Source: an uncultured Tateyamaria sp.
GTDB lineage: Bacteria > Pseudomonadota > Alphaproteobacteria > Rhodobacterales > Rhodobacteraceae
Direction: 5' to 3'
DNA length: 64,000 nucleotides
Assembly: GCF_947504105.1 (NCBI RefSeq)
Contig: NZ_CANNGP010000026.1
Span: 1 to 64,000 of the forward strand
Below the pieces are notes generated by a model. The model was not told where the DNA came from and searched no databases. It saw only the letters and a list, made by a program, of their open reading frames with translations. Below, piece after piece: positions 13,562 through 22,422 of the stretch; within the stretch, counting starts at the first letter, position 1, and every line of letters begins with the position of its first letter. The translations under genes were made by a program, and so were the position numbers.

Positions 13562-14020
13562 TCAGATGGGCAGCGCGGTGCCGTCCTTTATCTCTTCCAT
13601 GACGAAACTCGCAGATACATCCGCAATTGGCACGTGATGGATCAACTGTTGATAAAGGGCATCATAGCCCGCCATATCCCGTACACGCGCGCGGATCAGG
13701 TAGTCCAGATCACCTGTCATCCTGTAGGCGCTCAGGATTCCCGGGACTGTCCGGACGGCCCGGTTGAATTTCTGCTGCCAGTCCGGATCATGGCTGTGCG
13801 TGCGGATCTGCATGAATACCATCAGGCTCATCCCGACGGCAGCAGGATCAAGCAACGCGACCCGGGCTGTGATGGCACCGCTCTCTTCCAGCGCGCGCAC
13901 GCGGCGCCAGCATGCATTCCGGCTCAGCCCAACCCGGTCCCCAAGGGTTTCAAGCGAAACGCCTGCGTCCCGTTGCAACTCGCGCATGATTCGCATGTCG
14001 ATGTCATCAAATGTCTTCAT
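13562..14020 (-). CDS. Lrp/AsnC-family transcriptional regulator
   Basis: A 152-residue feast/famine regulator. An N-terminal helix-turn-helix (VSLETLGDRVGLSRNACWRRV, about residues 18-38) is followed by a RAM ligand-sensing domain with the GDLDYLIRARV motif. It is oriented towards the SMR gene 11 bases downstream and divergently from the small membrane protein gene. Amino acids are the usual effectors, but none can be named. Control of the adjacent transporter is plausible and unproven. Confidence 0.9.
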   Translation of the reverse strand: MKTFDDIDMRIMRELQRDAGVSLETLGDRVGLSRNACWRRVRALEESGAITARVALLDPAAVGMSLMVFMQIRTHSHDPDWQQKFNRAVRTVPGILSAYRMTGDLDYLIRARVRDMAGYDALYQQLIHHVPIADVSASFVMEEIKDGTALPI

Positions 14021-14132
14021 AACTCTAATGTTGGTGGGAGTATGTCACAGCACAAGGGGGCTCACCCCGCCAAATTGGGAAAACATGACCCTGTCGTCCG
14101 CATACTCTGCACAAACAAAATAGGAGTATCAA

Positions 14133-14339
14133 ATGCTGGCTCGAGTGTTTCTGTCCCATCCCCGCAGCGTGGATGAAAGCTATGCCCAACATGCCGTCTT
14201 TGCGGGCGGATTTGCTGTTCGTTTGTTTCTGGCGGGCGGCGCGGCACTGATCCATGCACTTGTTACGTGCCTGTTTGAAAAGACGGCCAGTCGGATGATT
14301 GGGACAATGTACGCCCGCACACATAATCGCGGTCAGTAG
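14133..14339 (+). CDS. small membrane protein, DUF6356-like
   Basis: A 68-residue protein whose opening FLSHPRSVDESYAQH and hydrophobic centre (AVRLFLAGGAALIHALVTCLF) resemble the DUF6356 family as I recall it. One, perhaps two, membrane segments are likely, and function is unknown. TAGGAG lies seven bases before the ATG. It is divergent from the Lrp-type regulator across about 110 bases and is convergent with icd. Confidence 0.7.
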   Translation: MLARVFLSHPRSVDESYAQHAVFAGGFAVRLFLAGGAALIHALVTCLFEKTASRMIGTMYARTHNRGQ

Positions 14340-14378
14340 GGATCGCGCCCATACCGGGCACGATCCTGCGGCGGCTGT

Positions 14379-15593
14379 TTACCCGGTCAGCGCCTTGTTC
14401 AGGTTTTCGTCGATCTTTTCAAGAAAGCCCATGGTGGTCAGCCATCCCTGATCAGGACCGACAAGCAGCGCCAGATCCTTGGTCATGTGGCCGCCTTCTA
14501 CGGTCTGCACGATGACCTTTTCCAGTGTCGCTGCAAAGGTTTGCAGCGCGGTGTTCCCGTCCAGCTTGGCCCGGTGCTTCAAACCACCGGTCCACGCATA
14601 GATCGACGCGATGGAGTTGGTCGAGGTCTGCTCGCCCGCCTGATGCTGTCGGTAGTGGCGGGTGACGGTGCCGTGTGCGGCCTCGGCCTCGACGATCTTG
14701 CCATCGGGTGTCATCAACTGGCTGGTCATCATGCCAAGCGAGCCAAAGCCTTGGGCCACAACATCTGACTGCACATCGCCATCATAGTTTTTGCAGGCCC
14801 AGACAAACCCACCATTCCACTTGATGGCGCAGGCCACCATGTCGTCGATCAGGCGGTGTTCGTACCAGATCTTCTTGGCTTCGAACTGGTCCTTGAATTC
14901 GGCGTCATAGACCTCTTGGAAGATTTCAAGGAACCGCCCGTCATATTGTTTGAGGATCGTGTTCTTGGTCGATAGGTAAACCGGCCAGCCGAGGTTCAGG
15001 CCGTAGTTTAAGGACGCACGTGCAAAGTCGTAGATCGACTTGTCGATATTATACATCGACATGAACACGCCCGCGCTGTCGGCCTTGTACACTTCGTGCT
15101 CGATCTCGGTGCCGTCTTCGCCAACGAACTTCATGGTCAGCGTGCCCGCGCCGGGGAACTTCATGTCGGTGGCTTTGTACTGGTCACCAAAGGCGTGACG
15201 GCCCACCACGATGGGACGGGTCCAGCCCGGGACCAGGCGGGGCACGTTGCGGCAGATGATCGGCTGGCGAAAGATCACGCCGCCCAGGATGTTGCGGATG
15301 GTGCCGTTCGGGCTGCGCCACATCTTCTTGAGACCGAATTCCTCGACCCGTGCCTCATCCGGGGTGATGGTCGCGCATTTGACGGCGACGCCCACTTCCT
15401 TGGTCTTTTCGGCGGCGTCGATGGTGATCTGATCTTCGGTCCGGTCGCGTTCTTCGATCCCCAGATCGTAATAGAGCAGGTCGATATCCAGGTAGGGTTC
15501 GATCAGCTTCTTCTTGATGAAGTCCCACATGATGCGGGTCATCTCGTCCCCGTCCATTTCGACAATGGGGTTCTCTACCTTGATCTTGGTCAT
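14379..15593 (-). CDS. icd: NADP-dependent isocitrate dehydrogenase
   Basis: Converts isocitrate to 2-oxoglutarate in the TCA cycle, producing NADPH. At 404 residues it is the eukaryote-like homodimeric type ([18 protein letters not shown] start), with the substrate-binding segment [12 protein letters not shown] and the metal-site region [18 protein letters not shown]. Its N-terminus and length differ from the E. coli Icd type. It stands alone, transcribed toward the DUF6356-like gene. Confidence 0.96.
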   Translation of the reverse strand: MTKIKVENPIVEMDGDEMTRIMWDFIKKKLIEPYLDIDLLYYDLGIEERDRTEDQITIDAAEKTKEVGVAVKCATITPDEARVEEFGLKKMWRSPNGTIRNILGGVIFRQPIICRNVPRLVPGWTRPIVVGRHAFGDQYKATDMKFPGAGTLTMKFVGEDGTEIEHEVYKADSAGVFMSMYNIDKSIYDFARASLNYGLNLGWPVYLSTKNTILKQYDGRFLEIFQEVYDAEFKDQFEAKKIWYEHRLIDDMVACAIKWNGGFVWACKNYDGDVQSDVVAQGFGSLGMMTSQLMTPDGKIVEAEAAHGTVTRHYRQHQAGEQTSTNSIASIYAWTGGLKHRAKLDGNTALQTFAATLEKVIVQTVEGGHMTKDLALLVGPDQGWLTTMGFLEKIDENLNKALTG

Positions 15594-15690
15594 GGATGGG
15601 TCCTTTGCAGCACTGTCAGTCTTGTTTAGCGCTTAGCGGGTCAGAACGGGTTTGGAAAGTCTGTATGCAATGGTATACAGAAATTCCGTA

Positions 15691-16269
15691 TCAAGAAAGC
15701 GATGCAAAGAACGCGCTGATGCGTTTGCTGGCATAGTCCCAAAGTGCTGGCGCGCCACGCTCGATCTTTGTGCCAACGCGGGTGGTAATGGTTTCCTCGG
15801 TGACATTGTAGTCGGTCCAACTGCCACCACCCGAGGCAAGGTTCAGCATCGGTGGTTGAAACCGGTCCAGCGCCTTTGCAAAAAGCGAGGTCGGGGTTTC
15901 AGCGGCTTCGAACTCTTCCCAGATCGGGCGCAAGGCGCTGGCAATATCAGCGGGCAGAAGGCCGAACAGGCGATCGGCCGCTGCCGCTTCCTGTGCCGCG
16001 ACGGCAGCGGCGTCCACGTCTTCAAAGATGGGATTGTCGCCTGCGTCAATCTCGACCAGATCGTGCAGGATCAGCATCTTGATAACGCGATTGATGTCGA
16101 CATCCGGACCTGCCTGATCCGCCAGCACAAGTGCATAGAGGGTCAGGTGCCATGAGTGTTCCGCGCTGTTTTCGACACGGCTGCCATCGGCCAGAGTGGT
16201 CGCGCGGTTGATGGACTTGAGCTTGTCTGCCTCGTTGAGAAAGGCGATCTGCTGATCAAGCCGCGTCAC
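15691..16269 (-). CDS. HD-domain hydrolase (YfbR/HDDC2-like 5'-nucleotidase type)
   Basis: A 192-residue HD-superfamily metal-dependent phosphohydrolase. The ligands are visible as H in SAEHSWHL, HD in LILHDLVEIDAGD and a later D. The overall plan matches the YfbR/HDDC2 group, which dephosphorylates nucleoside monophosphates. It overlaps the upstream 79-residue gene by four bases (ATGA), making it the last gene of a three-gene operon. Substrate unknown. Confidence 0.85.
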   Translation of the reverse strand: MTRLDQQIAFLNEADKLKSINRATTLADGSRVENSAEHSWHLTLYALVLADQAGPDVDINRVIKMLILHDLVEIDAGDNPIFEDVDAAAVAAQEAAAADRLFGLLPADIASALRPIWEEFEAAETPTSLFAKALDRFQPPMLNLASGGGSWTDYNVTEETITTRVGTKIERGAPALWDYASKRISAFFASLS

Positions 16270-16505
16270 TCAGACGCCTGTTCCGCGCGATGCGCCTTGA
16301 TCTTCTGAGCAAGAAAGCGACGGCCGGCGTCATTTGCCATCCGCGTGCGGATCGCGGTCAAAAACGCCTCTTCCAGCGTTTGGGATGATGCGCCCAGTAC
16401 ATCGCCCACTTCCATAAACAGGCGGTCATTGCCCACCTCGTTCTGCACGGCAAGGCATTCCTCGGCTAGCTTGTTAGCCATTTCGACGACGACGGGATCG
16501 GCCAT
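16266..16505 (-). CDS. conserved small protein of unknown function
   Basis: A 79-residue, mostly helical, soluble protein (MADPVVVEMANKLAEEC opening) with no motif I recognise. It overlaps both neighbours (TGATG with the hydrolase, ATGA with the HD gene), so it is certainly translated as part of this operon. Function not inferable. Confidence 0.75.
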   Translation of the reverse strand: MADPVVVEMANKLAEECLAVQNEVGNDRLFMEVGDVLGASSQTLEEAFLTAIRTRMANDAGRRFLAQKIKAHRAEQASE

Positions 16506-17158
16506 CAGCGCGTCGTTTCTGTCAGGCGCCGTTTCACGTAGTCGGTCGTGTTGCCGATCAGCGTGTCCAGATGCGGCTCTTCAAAGAAATGGCCCGCCCC
16601 CTCGACCTGCGTGTGCGTAATGGTGATACCCTTTTGATCATGCAACTTCGACACAAGTGATTCTGTGTCGGCCGGCGGTGCCACACGGTCAGCCGTTCCG
16701 TTGATGATCAGACCCGAGGACGGGCAGGGGGCCAGAAACGAAAAGTCGTACATGTTGGCCGGAGGCGACACCGAAATAAACCCGGTGATCTCGGGCCGCC
16801 GCATCAACAGTTGCATGCCGATCCACGCGCCGAACGAAAAGCCCGCAACCCAGCAGTGCTTGGAATTGTTGTTCATCGACTGCAGGTAATCGAGGGCCGA
16901 GGCGGCATCGCTCAGCTCGCCAATGCCCTGATCATATTCACCCTGGCTGCGCCCGACACCGCGGAAATTGAAACGCAGAACAGTGAACCCCATGTTGAAA
17001 AAGGCATAGTGCAACGCATGCACGACCTTATGGTTCATGGTGCCGCCGAACTGCGGATGTGGATGCAAAACGATGGCGATCGGCGCATCACGTTCTTTTT
17101 GAGGGTGGTAGCGGCCTTCGAGGCGGCCTTCGGGTCCGGGAAAAATGACCTCGGGCAT
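16505..17158 (-). CDS. alpha/beta hydrolase (dienelactone hydrolase-like)
   Basis: A 217-residue serine hydrolase. The nucleophile elbow is GFSFGAW near residue 107, the likely acid is in INGTADRVAPP, and the catalytic His is in EGAGHFFEE. The LHPHPQFGGTMNHKVV stretch is typical of the family often annotated as YitV/dienelactone-like. It is first in an overlapping three-gene operon and is transcribed divergently from iscR. Substrate unknown. Confidence 0.85.
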   Translation of the reverse strand: MPEVIFPGPEGRLEGRYHPQKERDAPIAIVLHPHPQFGGTMNHKVVHALHYAFFNMGFTVLRFNFRGVGRSQGEYDQGIGELSDAASALDYLQSMNNNSKHCWVAGFSFGAWIGMQLLMRRPEITGFISVSPPANMYDFSFLAPCPSSGLIINGTADRVAPPADTESLVSKLHDQKGITITHTQVEGAGHFFEEPHLDTLIGNTTDYVKRRLTETTR

Positions 17159-17200
17159 ATGGTGTTCTGTCCTCGCGCGTCTTTTTTAGGTTCCGATTTC

Positions 17201-17237
17201 TTGACGAAATTGATCGGATACCTTAGAACGGTTCTAA
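17201..17237 (+). promoter_or_regulatory. iscR/suf promoter with Irr-type (ICE) operator
   Basis: A -35-like TTGACG (17201-17206) and a -10-like TAGAAC (17224-17229) are separated by 17 bases. A perfect 15-base palindrome TTAGAACGGTTCTAA (17223-17237) overlaps the -10. It contains TTAGAA-N3-TTCTAA, the core of the iron-control element bound by Irr in alphaproteobacteria. The location is suited to repression under low iron or relief when haem/iron status changes. The sequence match is direct; binding is inferred. Confidence 0.65.
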
Positions 17238-17315
17238 CTTTTCCGACAGGTCATACATCCTGCAGTGGCAACGATGTATGACCTTGTGTCGGTGACGTCA
17301 ATTGGGGGTTTTGCC

Positions 17316-17777
17316 ATGAAACTGTCGACCAAGGGGCGCTATGCGATGGTGGCACTGGCCGACATCGCAATGCAGCCCGGTGATCAGCTCGTCAGCCTGG
17401 GGGATATTTCGTCCCGACAGGACATCTCGTTGCCGTATCTCGAACAGCTCTTCGTCAAGTTGCGGCGCGCCGATCTGGTGTCCTCTGTCCGCGGCCCTGG
17501 CGGGGGATACAGGCTGTCGCGGTCAGCATCAGACATTCGCGTGGCTGATATTCTGGCAGCGGTCGACGAAAAGGTGGACGCGATGCATAAGGGGGCCGGG
17601 GCTTCGGGCGCGGCGTCCGGGTCCAAGGCACAGTCGCTGACCAACCGTTTGTGGGAAGGGTTGAGCGCGCATGTCTACGTCTTCCTCCACCAGACCCGTC
17701 TGTCGGATGTGATCGGGAATGAACTTGCCCCGTGTCCGGCGGTGCCCAACCTGTTCGCGGTGGTTGATGATGGGTAG
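17316..17777 (+). CDS. iscR: Rrf2-family Fe-S regulator IscR, lacking the canonical cysteine triad
   Basis: A 153-residue Rrf2 winged-helix regulator heading the suf operon. The N-terminus MKLSTKGRYAMVALADIA and the segment VSSVRGPGGGYRLSR are diagnostic. In E. coli IscR the [2Fe-2S] cluster is held by three Cys and one His about residues 92-107; here that stretch (MHKGAGASGAASGSKAQSLTNRLW) has no Cys. The only Cys is near the C-terminus (ELAPCPAVP). I recall that Rhodobacter sphaeroides IscR is described as a variant of this kind. ATG 17316 is chosen because it gives the family start. A palindromic repeat separates it from iscS. Confidence 0.92.
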   Translation: MKLSTKGRYAMVALADIAMQPGDQLVSLGDISSRQDISLPYLEQLFVKLRRADLVSSVRGPGGGYRLSRSASDIRVADILAAVDEKVDAMHKGAGASGAASGSKAQSLTNRLWEGLSAHVYVFLHQTRLSDVIGNELAPCPAVPNLFAVVDDG

Positions 17778-17782
17778 CGTTG

Positions 17783-17820
17783 ACTGGGGGCCAGCCCCCA
17801 GACCCCCGGAGTTTATATGG
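17783..17820. repeat. intergenic G/C-rich palindromic repeat, copy 3 (inverted)
   Basis: Reads CTGGGGGCCAGCCCCCAG followed by ACCCCCGGAG, the reverse complement of copy 2. It lies within the operon between iscR and the cysteine desulfurase gene, so here it may act as partial terminator or processing/stability element rather than an operon end. Confidence 0.75.
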
Positions 17821-17840
17821 CAAGATGAAGGATGGATCGG

Positions 17841-18884
17841 GTGAGCCGCATCTATCTGGATCATAACGCGACAACACCGCTGCGGCCTGAGGCGCGCGAG
17901 GCGATGCTGCGCGCCATGGATGCGGTCGGCAATCCGTCGTCGGTTCATGCCGAGGGTCGGACATCCAAGGCCATTATCGAGAAAGCCCGCGCGCAAATTT
18001 CCGACGCACTCGGGGCCTCAGGGGCCGATATCGTCTTCACCGCCAGCGCGACCGAGGCTGCAGCCCTTGCCTGTGCGGGGCGCTCCCTGCATGGATCTCT
18101 TATTGAGCATGACGCGGTGGGCGCGTGGATAGATCCTGTTCTGGCTGCAGACACCGACGGACGTATCCACGTCGAAACACCCGTCGCGTCCTGCTTGCAG
18201 ATGGCCAATTCCGAAACAGGCGTTGTGCAGGACGTCCCGAAAGGCCTTGCTCTTAGTGATATGACACAAGCCTTTGGCAAGCTGCCGTTCGGGTTCGACT
18301 GGGTGGGCGTGGAAATGGGCCTGATCTCTGGCCACAAGCTGGGTGGACCAAAGGGTGTGGGTGCGTTGATCCTGCGGCAAGGCTTGGATGTACCGGCGCA
18401 AGTCCGGGGCGGGGGGCAGGAAATGGGTCGGCGCTCCGGCACTGAGAACGTCGTTGGCATCGCCGGGTTCGGCGCAGCAGCCGAGGCAGCACAGCGCGAT
18501 GTTGCGAGCGGAAAATGGGACCGGGTCGAGAAACTTAGAAATATTCTAGAAAACGCTCTTGCTGCCGCCTCAAAGACAACTATTTTTGTCGGGAAAGACT
18601 CGAAGCGCCTGCCGAACACCTCCTGTTTCATTACGCCCGGCTGGAAAGGCGAGACGCAGGTGATGCAGATGGATCTGTCCGGTTTCGCCATCTCGGCGGG
18701 GTCGGCCTGTTCCAGCGGCAAGGTCAAGGCGAGCCGGGTGTTGAAGGCAATGGGCTACTCAGAGCTTGAAGCGGCATCAGCGGTGCGGGTGTCACTGGGG
18801 CTCGAGACGACGGATGAAGATGTTTTGCGTTTTGCCGATGTGTGGGCGCAAAAACTGAGGAAACACGAGGCGCGGGCGGCTTGA
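17841..18884 (+). CDS. cysteine desulfurase (IscS/NifS-like)
   Basis: A PLP-dependent class V aminotransferase-fold enzyme that releases sulfur from cysteine, about 347 residues. [18 protein letters not shown] opens the protein, the PLP lysine is in [11 protein letters not shown], and the catalytic Cys loop is [11 protein letters not shown], the group I (IscS) type. It sits in the suf operon together with a second desulfurase, SufS, downstream. GTG 17841 gives the family-typical start; ATG 17832 adds three residues. A chance or real ICE-like palindrome lies inside the gene at 18535. Confidence 0.9.
   Translation: MSRIYLDHNATTPLRPEAREAMLRAMDAVGNPSSVHAEGRTSKAIIEKARAQISDALGASGADIVFTASATEAAALACAGRSLHGSLIEHDAVGAWIDPVLAADTDGRIHVETPVASCLQMANSETGVVQDVPKGLALSDMTQAFGKLPFGFDWVGVEMGLISGHKLGGPKGVGALILRQGLDVPAQVRGGGQEMGRRSGTENVVGIAGFGAAAEAAQRDVASGKWDRVEKLRNILENALAAASKTTIFVGKDSKRLPNTSCFITPGWKGETQVMQMDLSGFAISAGSACSSGKVKASRVLKAMGYSELEAASAVRVSLGLETTDEDVLRFADVWAQKLRKHEARAA
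18535..18549. promoter_or_regulatory. ICE-like palindrome inside the cysteine desulfurase gene
   Basis: TTAGAA-ATA-TTCTAG differs from the perfect TTAGAA-N3-TTCTAA core by one base. It is within coding sequence and about 1.3 kb from the operon promoter, so it may be chance. Confidence 0.2.
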
Positions 18885-18903
18885 ACCGCTCAGATGCGAG
18901 AGG

Positions 18904-20427
18904 ATGTCTGACATGGAAAATGTTATCGTCAAAGAAGGTGTCGATCAGGAAACTGTGGATGCCGTTGCCGAAGTGGGCGGCGCGTACAAGTACGGCTGGG
19001 AAACCGACATCGAGATGGAATACGCCCCGAAGGGCCTGACGCCAGACATCGTCAAGCTGATCTCGGAAAAGAATGAAGAGCCCGAGTGGATGACTGAATG
19101 GCGTCTGCAAGCCTATGATCGCTGGCTGCAGATGAAGGAACCCGATTGGGCCATGGTCGACTACCCCGAGATCGATTTTCAGGATCAGTACTACTACGCC
19201 CGGCCCAAATCGATGGAGGTCAAGCCGAAGTCATTGGACGAGGTCGACCCCAAACTGCTGGCAACGTACGAAAAGCTGGGCATTCCGCTGAAGGAACAGA
19301 TGATCCTCGCCGGTGTCGAAGGGGCCGAGGATGCCCCCGCCGAAGGCCGCAAGGTCGCTGTGGATGCGGTCTTTGACTCCGTGTCCGTTGGCACGACGTT
19401 TCAGGCGGAACTGAAAAAGGCCGGCGTGATCTTCTGTTCGATTTCCGAAGCGATCAAGGAACATCCCGAGCTGGTCAAAAAGTACCTCGGATCGGTCGTG
19501 CCGGTGCAGGACAACTTCTATGCCACGCTGAACAGCGCTGTCTTCTCGGACGGGTCGTTTGTCTATGTACCTCCGGGTGTCCGCTGCCCGATGGAGCTGT
19601 CCACCTATTTTCGCATCAACGCAGAGAATACTGGCCAGTTCGAACGCACGCTGATCATTGCGGACAAAGGCAGCTATGTGTCCTACCTCGAAGGCTGCAC
19701 AGCGCCCCAACGCGACACCTCGCAACTGCACGCAGCTGTTGTTGAAATCGTCCTTCTGGAAGATGCCGAGGTCAAATACTCCACCGTCCAGAACTGGTAT
19801 CCGGGCGACGAGAACGGCAAGGGCGGTATCTACAACTTCGTGACCAAGCGCGCCGATTGCCGGGGCGATCGGGCCAAGGTGATGTGGACACAGGTCGAAA
19901 CGGGTTCAGCCGTGACGTGGAAGTACCCGTCCTGCATCCTGCGCGGCGATGACAGCCAGGGCGAGTTCTATTCCATCGCCATCGCAAACAACATGCAGCA
20001 GGCCGACACCGGCACCAAGATGGTGCATCTGGGCAAGAACACCAAGTCGCGCATCGTGTCCAAGGGCATCAGCGCGGGCAAGGCCCAGAACACCTATCGG
20101 GGCCTTGTGTCCATGCACCCCAAAGCCAAGGACAGCCGCAACTATACGCAGTGTGACAGCTTGTTGATCGGTGACAAATGCGGTGCCCACACGGTGCCGT
20201 ATATCGAGGTGAAGAACAACTCTTCCCGTGTCGAACACGAGGCGACGACTTCCAAGGTGGACGACGACCAATTGTTCTATTGCCGCAGCCGCGGCATGGA
20301 CGAGGAAGAGGCGGTGGCCCTTGTGATCAACGGCTTCTGCAAGGACGTGCTGCAGGCGCTGCCCATGGAGTTCGCCATGGAAGCGCAGCAGCTGGTTGCC
20401 ATTTCGTTGGAAGGGTCGGTGGGCTGA
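18904..20427 (+). CDS. sufB: Fe-S scaffold component SufB
   Basis: A 507-residue SufB subunit of the SufBCD scaffold, on which Fe-S clusters are assembled. It contains the conserved core [31 protein letters not shown] and the C-terminal RHEA-equivalent [24 protein letters not shown]. Length is typical (about 490-510). It starts 19 bases after the desulfurase gene with GAGAGG upstream. A small membrane-protein gene begins three bases downstream. Confidence 0.97.
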   Translation: MSDMENVIVKEGVDQETVDAVAEVGGAYKYGWETDIEMEYAPKGLTPDIVKLISEKNEEPEWMTEWRLQAYDRWLQMKEPDWAMVDYPEIDFQDQYYYARPKSMEVKPKSLDEVDPKLLATYEKLGIPLKEQMILAGVEGAEDAPAEGRKVAVDAVFDSVSVGTTFQAELKKAGVIFCSISEAIKEHPELVKKYLGSVVPVQDNFYATLNSAVFSDGSFVYVPPGVRCPMELSTYFRINAENTGQFERTLIIADKGSYVSYLEGCTAPQRDTSQLHAAVVEIVLLEDAEVKYSTVQNWYPGDENGKGGIYNFVTKRADCRGDRAKVMWTQVETGSAVTWKYPSCILRGDDSQGEFYSIAIANNMQQADTGTKMVHLGKNTKSRIVSKGISAGKAQNTYRGLVSMHPKAKDSRNYTQCDSLLIGDKCGAHTVPYIEVKNNSSRVEHEATTSKVDDDQLFYCRSRGMDEEEAVALVINGFCKDVLQALPMEFAMEAQQLVAISLEGSVG

Positions 20428-20430
20428 TCC

Positions 20431-20622
20431 ATGTCTGACCAGAAGGAATCCCGGTCCGCCTTTGCGATCATGGCCTTGTCCGTCCTTGGGGGCGCGGCAA
20501 TCGGCGGTGGCGTGGGTGTGCTGTTGTTGCCTGACTTCGCGTCGGCGCTCGCCATCGGCGGGGCCATGACAGGTGGCGCAATCGGGGCGGCGTTCTTTCT
20601 TTTTGCCGGGGCGGATCGATGA
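20431..20622 (+). CDS. small two-helix membrane protein in the suf operon
   Basis: A 63-residue protein: a short polar N-terminus, then two glycine-rich hydrophobic helices (ALSVLGGAAIGGGVGVLLL and IGGAMTGGAIGAAFFLFAG). No family recognised. It is packed between sufB and the next small gene, overlapping the latter by ATGA, so it is translated with the operon. A helper role in membrane association or metal handling is speculation. Confidence 0.65.
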   Translation: MSDQKESRSAFAIMALSVLGGAAIGGGVGVLLLPDFASALAIGGAMTGGAIGAAFFLFAGADR

Positions 20623-20886
20623 CAGATCTGTCCAACACACAGCGGACCGACGCCAGGATCAAACGTCACGTGGTCTCTAACCTGGACGGCACGCAGCAGG
20701 GCGGGCTGGCCTTTGTCATCACCGTGATCGGTGGAATGATTGTGGCTGCGTCACTTGGCTGCGTCACTTGCGCCGGGGGCGCTGACGTCCTTCTGGGTGT
20801 GGCTTGCGCTTCTGATGTTGTCTGTTGCGGTGGCCATGGGAACCCAACGGTTGTTCGCCCGCGCTACGTCGGAGGATGTGGAATGA
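20619..20886 (+). pseudogene. small membrane protein gene frameshifted by a 13-bp tandem duplication
   Basis: The reading frame from ATG 20619 begins MTDLSNTQRTDARIKRHV and enters a first membrane helix (GLAFVITVIGGMIVAA). It then meets two exact adjacent copies of GGCTGCGTCACTT (20744-20756 and 20757-20769). Thirteen bases shift the frame. As it stands it continues to 20972 with a cysteine-rich, non-membrane tail. Removing one copy restores a second helix (SFWVWLALLMLSVAVAMG) and a stop at 20884-20886, giving 84 residues. The restored product is much more plausible. Confidence 0.7.
20744..20769. repeat. 13-bp perfect tandem duplication
   Basis: GGCTGCGTCACTT occurs twice in immediate succession inside a small coding region. 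Because 13 is not a multiple of three it changes the reading frame; see the gene at 20619. Confidence 0.95.
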
Positions 20887-20972
20887 ACTGCAAAACAACA
20901 GCGCCCTGCGTCGACGTCACCGATGGACAGGTCCGTGGTCGGCAGCAGACTGCGCTTGTGCAGGGAGGGTAA
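20883..20972 (+). CDS. possible 29-residue ORF
   Basis: An ATG overlapping the restored stop of the preceding gene (ATGA) opens a 29-residue frame, MNCKTTAPCVDVTDG onward, which ends at 20972. The ATGA overlap fits the style of this operon, but the peptide has no recognisable features and could be only the out-of-frame tail of the frameshifted gene. Confidence 0.2.
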   Translation: MNCKTTAPCVDVTDGQVRGRQQTALVQGG

Positions 20973-20976
20973 TTCG

Positions 20977-21309
20977 ATGGCACCTGATACACCACGCAAG
21001 CCAAGCGGCCTGCAGGTTCGGTTCGGACACCCCGGTCGGCTCTTGCCGGAAACGCGCGAACTCACCTTGGTGATCCTCGTCCACCTGATCGTGTTCATGC
21101 TGTCTATCGCGCATGACGAAATTGTTGCCGAGATGGTCGAAGACGGTTGGTTCATTGCAAAATACGCAGAACGGTTCGATATCTTGATGGGGCTTGTCCT
21201 TTTCATCTGCTGGGGCGCGCTGACACTTCGGTTCGTCACAATTCTGCGGTGTGCCCGTGCCGGTGACGGCCTGTGCCGAGACTGCAGTCAGCCGCATGGA
21301 AATGACTGA
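20977..21309 (+). CDS. membrane protein of unknown function in the suf operon
   Basis: A 110-residue protein with two predicted helices ([18 protein letters not shown] and [20 protein letters not shown]) and a short C-terminal tail with two Cys ([13 protein letters not shown] region). GGGAGGG lies seven bases before the ATG. No family recognised. It precedes the YbjQ-like gene with overlapping or near-overlapping signals. The Cys pair near the tail might bind metal, but this is speculation. Confidence 0.65.
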   Translation: MAPDTPRKPSGLQVRFGHPGRLLPETRELTLVILVHLIVFMLSIAHDEIVAEMVEDGWFIAKYAERFDILMGLVLFICWGALTLRFVTILRCARAGDGLCRDCSQPHGND

Positions 21310-21319
21310 AGGGCGCAAG

Positions 21320-21634
21320 ATGATCTTGACTACCACCAATACGGTCGAAGGCCACAAGGTCACCGACTACCGCGGCATCGTCGTGGGCGAGGCGATCATG
21401 GGCGCCAACGTTGTCCGTGATTTCTTTGCCGGGGTTACGGATATCATCGGTGGCCGCTCGGGGGCGTACGAGTCCAAGCTGCAGGACGCCCGCGACACGG
21501 CGATGGCCGAACTGGAACAGCGCGCGGCAGCCCTTGGGGCCAATGCCGTGATCGGGATCGACCTCGATTACGAGGTGGTCGGAGATTCAATGTTGATGGT
21601 CAGTGTTTCGGGCACTGCCGTCATTCTGCAATAG
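21320..21634 (+). CDS. YbjQ/UPF0145-family protein
   Basis: A 104-residue member of the UPF0145 (YbjQ) family, predicted heavy-metal-binding-like domain of unknown function. It shows the family pattern [20 protein letters not shown], the central [14 protein letters not shown] and the C-terminal [24 protein letters not shown] 21320 gives the family start; ATG 21302 overlaps the upstream stop. Its position between sufB and sufC is notable. Confidence 0.85.
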   Translation: MILTTTNTVEGHKVTDYRGIVVGEAIMGANVVRDFFAGVTDIIGGRSGAYESKLQDARDTAMAELEQRAAALGANAVIGIDLDYEVVGDSMLMVSVSGTAVILQ

Positions 21635-21666
21635 CGCGCGACAGGCGCGAGACGAGGAAAAGAAAA

Positions 21667-22422
21667 ATGCTGAACATCAAAGACTTGCACGTGCAACTTG
21701 AAGAAGAAGACAAGCAAATCCTGAAGGGTGTCGATCTGACGGTCGAAGCGGGCAAAGTGCACGCGATCATGGGTCCTAACGGGTCGGGCAAGTCAACTCT
21801 GTCCTATGTCCTCTCGGGTCGCGACGGATACGAGGTTACGAGCGGTCAAGCCACTCTTGATGGCGAAGACCTGCTCGAGATGGAACCGGAAGAACGCGCC
21901 GCTGCGGGCCTGTTCCTTGCGTTCCAATACCCGGTGGAAATCCCGGGTGTCGGCAACATGACCTTCCTGCGCACCGCAGTGAACGCGCAACGCAAGGCAC
22001 GGGGCGAGGATGAAATGAGCGCCGCCGACTTCCTGAAAGTTATTCGCGAACGCGCCAAAGCATTGAAAATCGACGCCGACATGCTCAAGCGTCCCGTCAA
22101 TGTTGGCTTCTCGGGTGGTGAGAAAAAACGCAATGAAATCCTGCAGATGGCGATGCTTGAGCCCAAGATGTGCATTCTTGACGAGACAGATTCCGGCCTC
22201 GATGTCGACGCGATGAAACTGGTCGCCCAAGGTGTGAACGCGCTGCGCAATGAAGGGCGTGGGTTCCTGGTGATCACGCACTACCAGCGTCTTCTGGACC
22301 ACATTAAACCCGATGTCGTGCACATCATGGCAGACGGCAAGATCGTGAAAACGGGTGGCCCCGAGCTGGCGCTTGAAGTCGAAAACAACGGTTATGCCGA
22401 CATCCTGGCCGAGGTGGCATAA
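21667..22422 (+). CDS. sufC: Fe-S assembly ATPase SufC
   Basis: A 251-residue ABC-type ATPase that energises the SufBCD scaffold. Walker A is GPNGSGKSTL, the signature is FSGGEKKRNEIL, and Walker B is CILDETDSGLDVDAM. It overlaps the sufD start by one base (TAATG). Length is typical for SufC. Confidence 0.97.
   Translation: MLNIKDLHVQLEEEDKQILKGVDLTVEAGKVHAIMGPNGSGKSTLSYVLSGRDGYEVTSGQATLDGEDLLEMEPEERAAAGLFLAFQYPVEIPGVGNMTFLRTAVNAQRKARGEDEMSAADFLKVIRERAKALKIDADMLKRPVNVGFSGGEKKRNEILQMAMLEPKMCILDETDSGLDVDAMKLVAQGVNALRNEGRGFLVITHYQRLLDHIKPDVVHIMADGKIVKTGGPELALEVENNGYADILAEVA

Noticed and set aside
20619-20972. The 117-residue frame as a Cys-rich metal-binding protein
   Set aside because: The Cys-rich part arises only after the 13-bp duplication. 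Removing one copy gives a better membrane protein, so the Cys richness is an out-of-frame effect.
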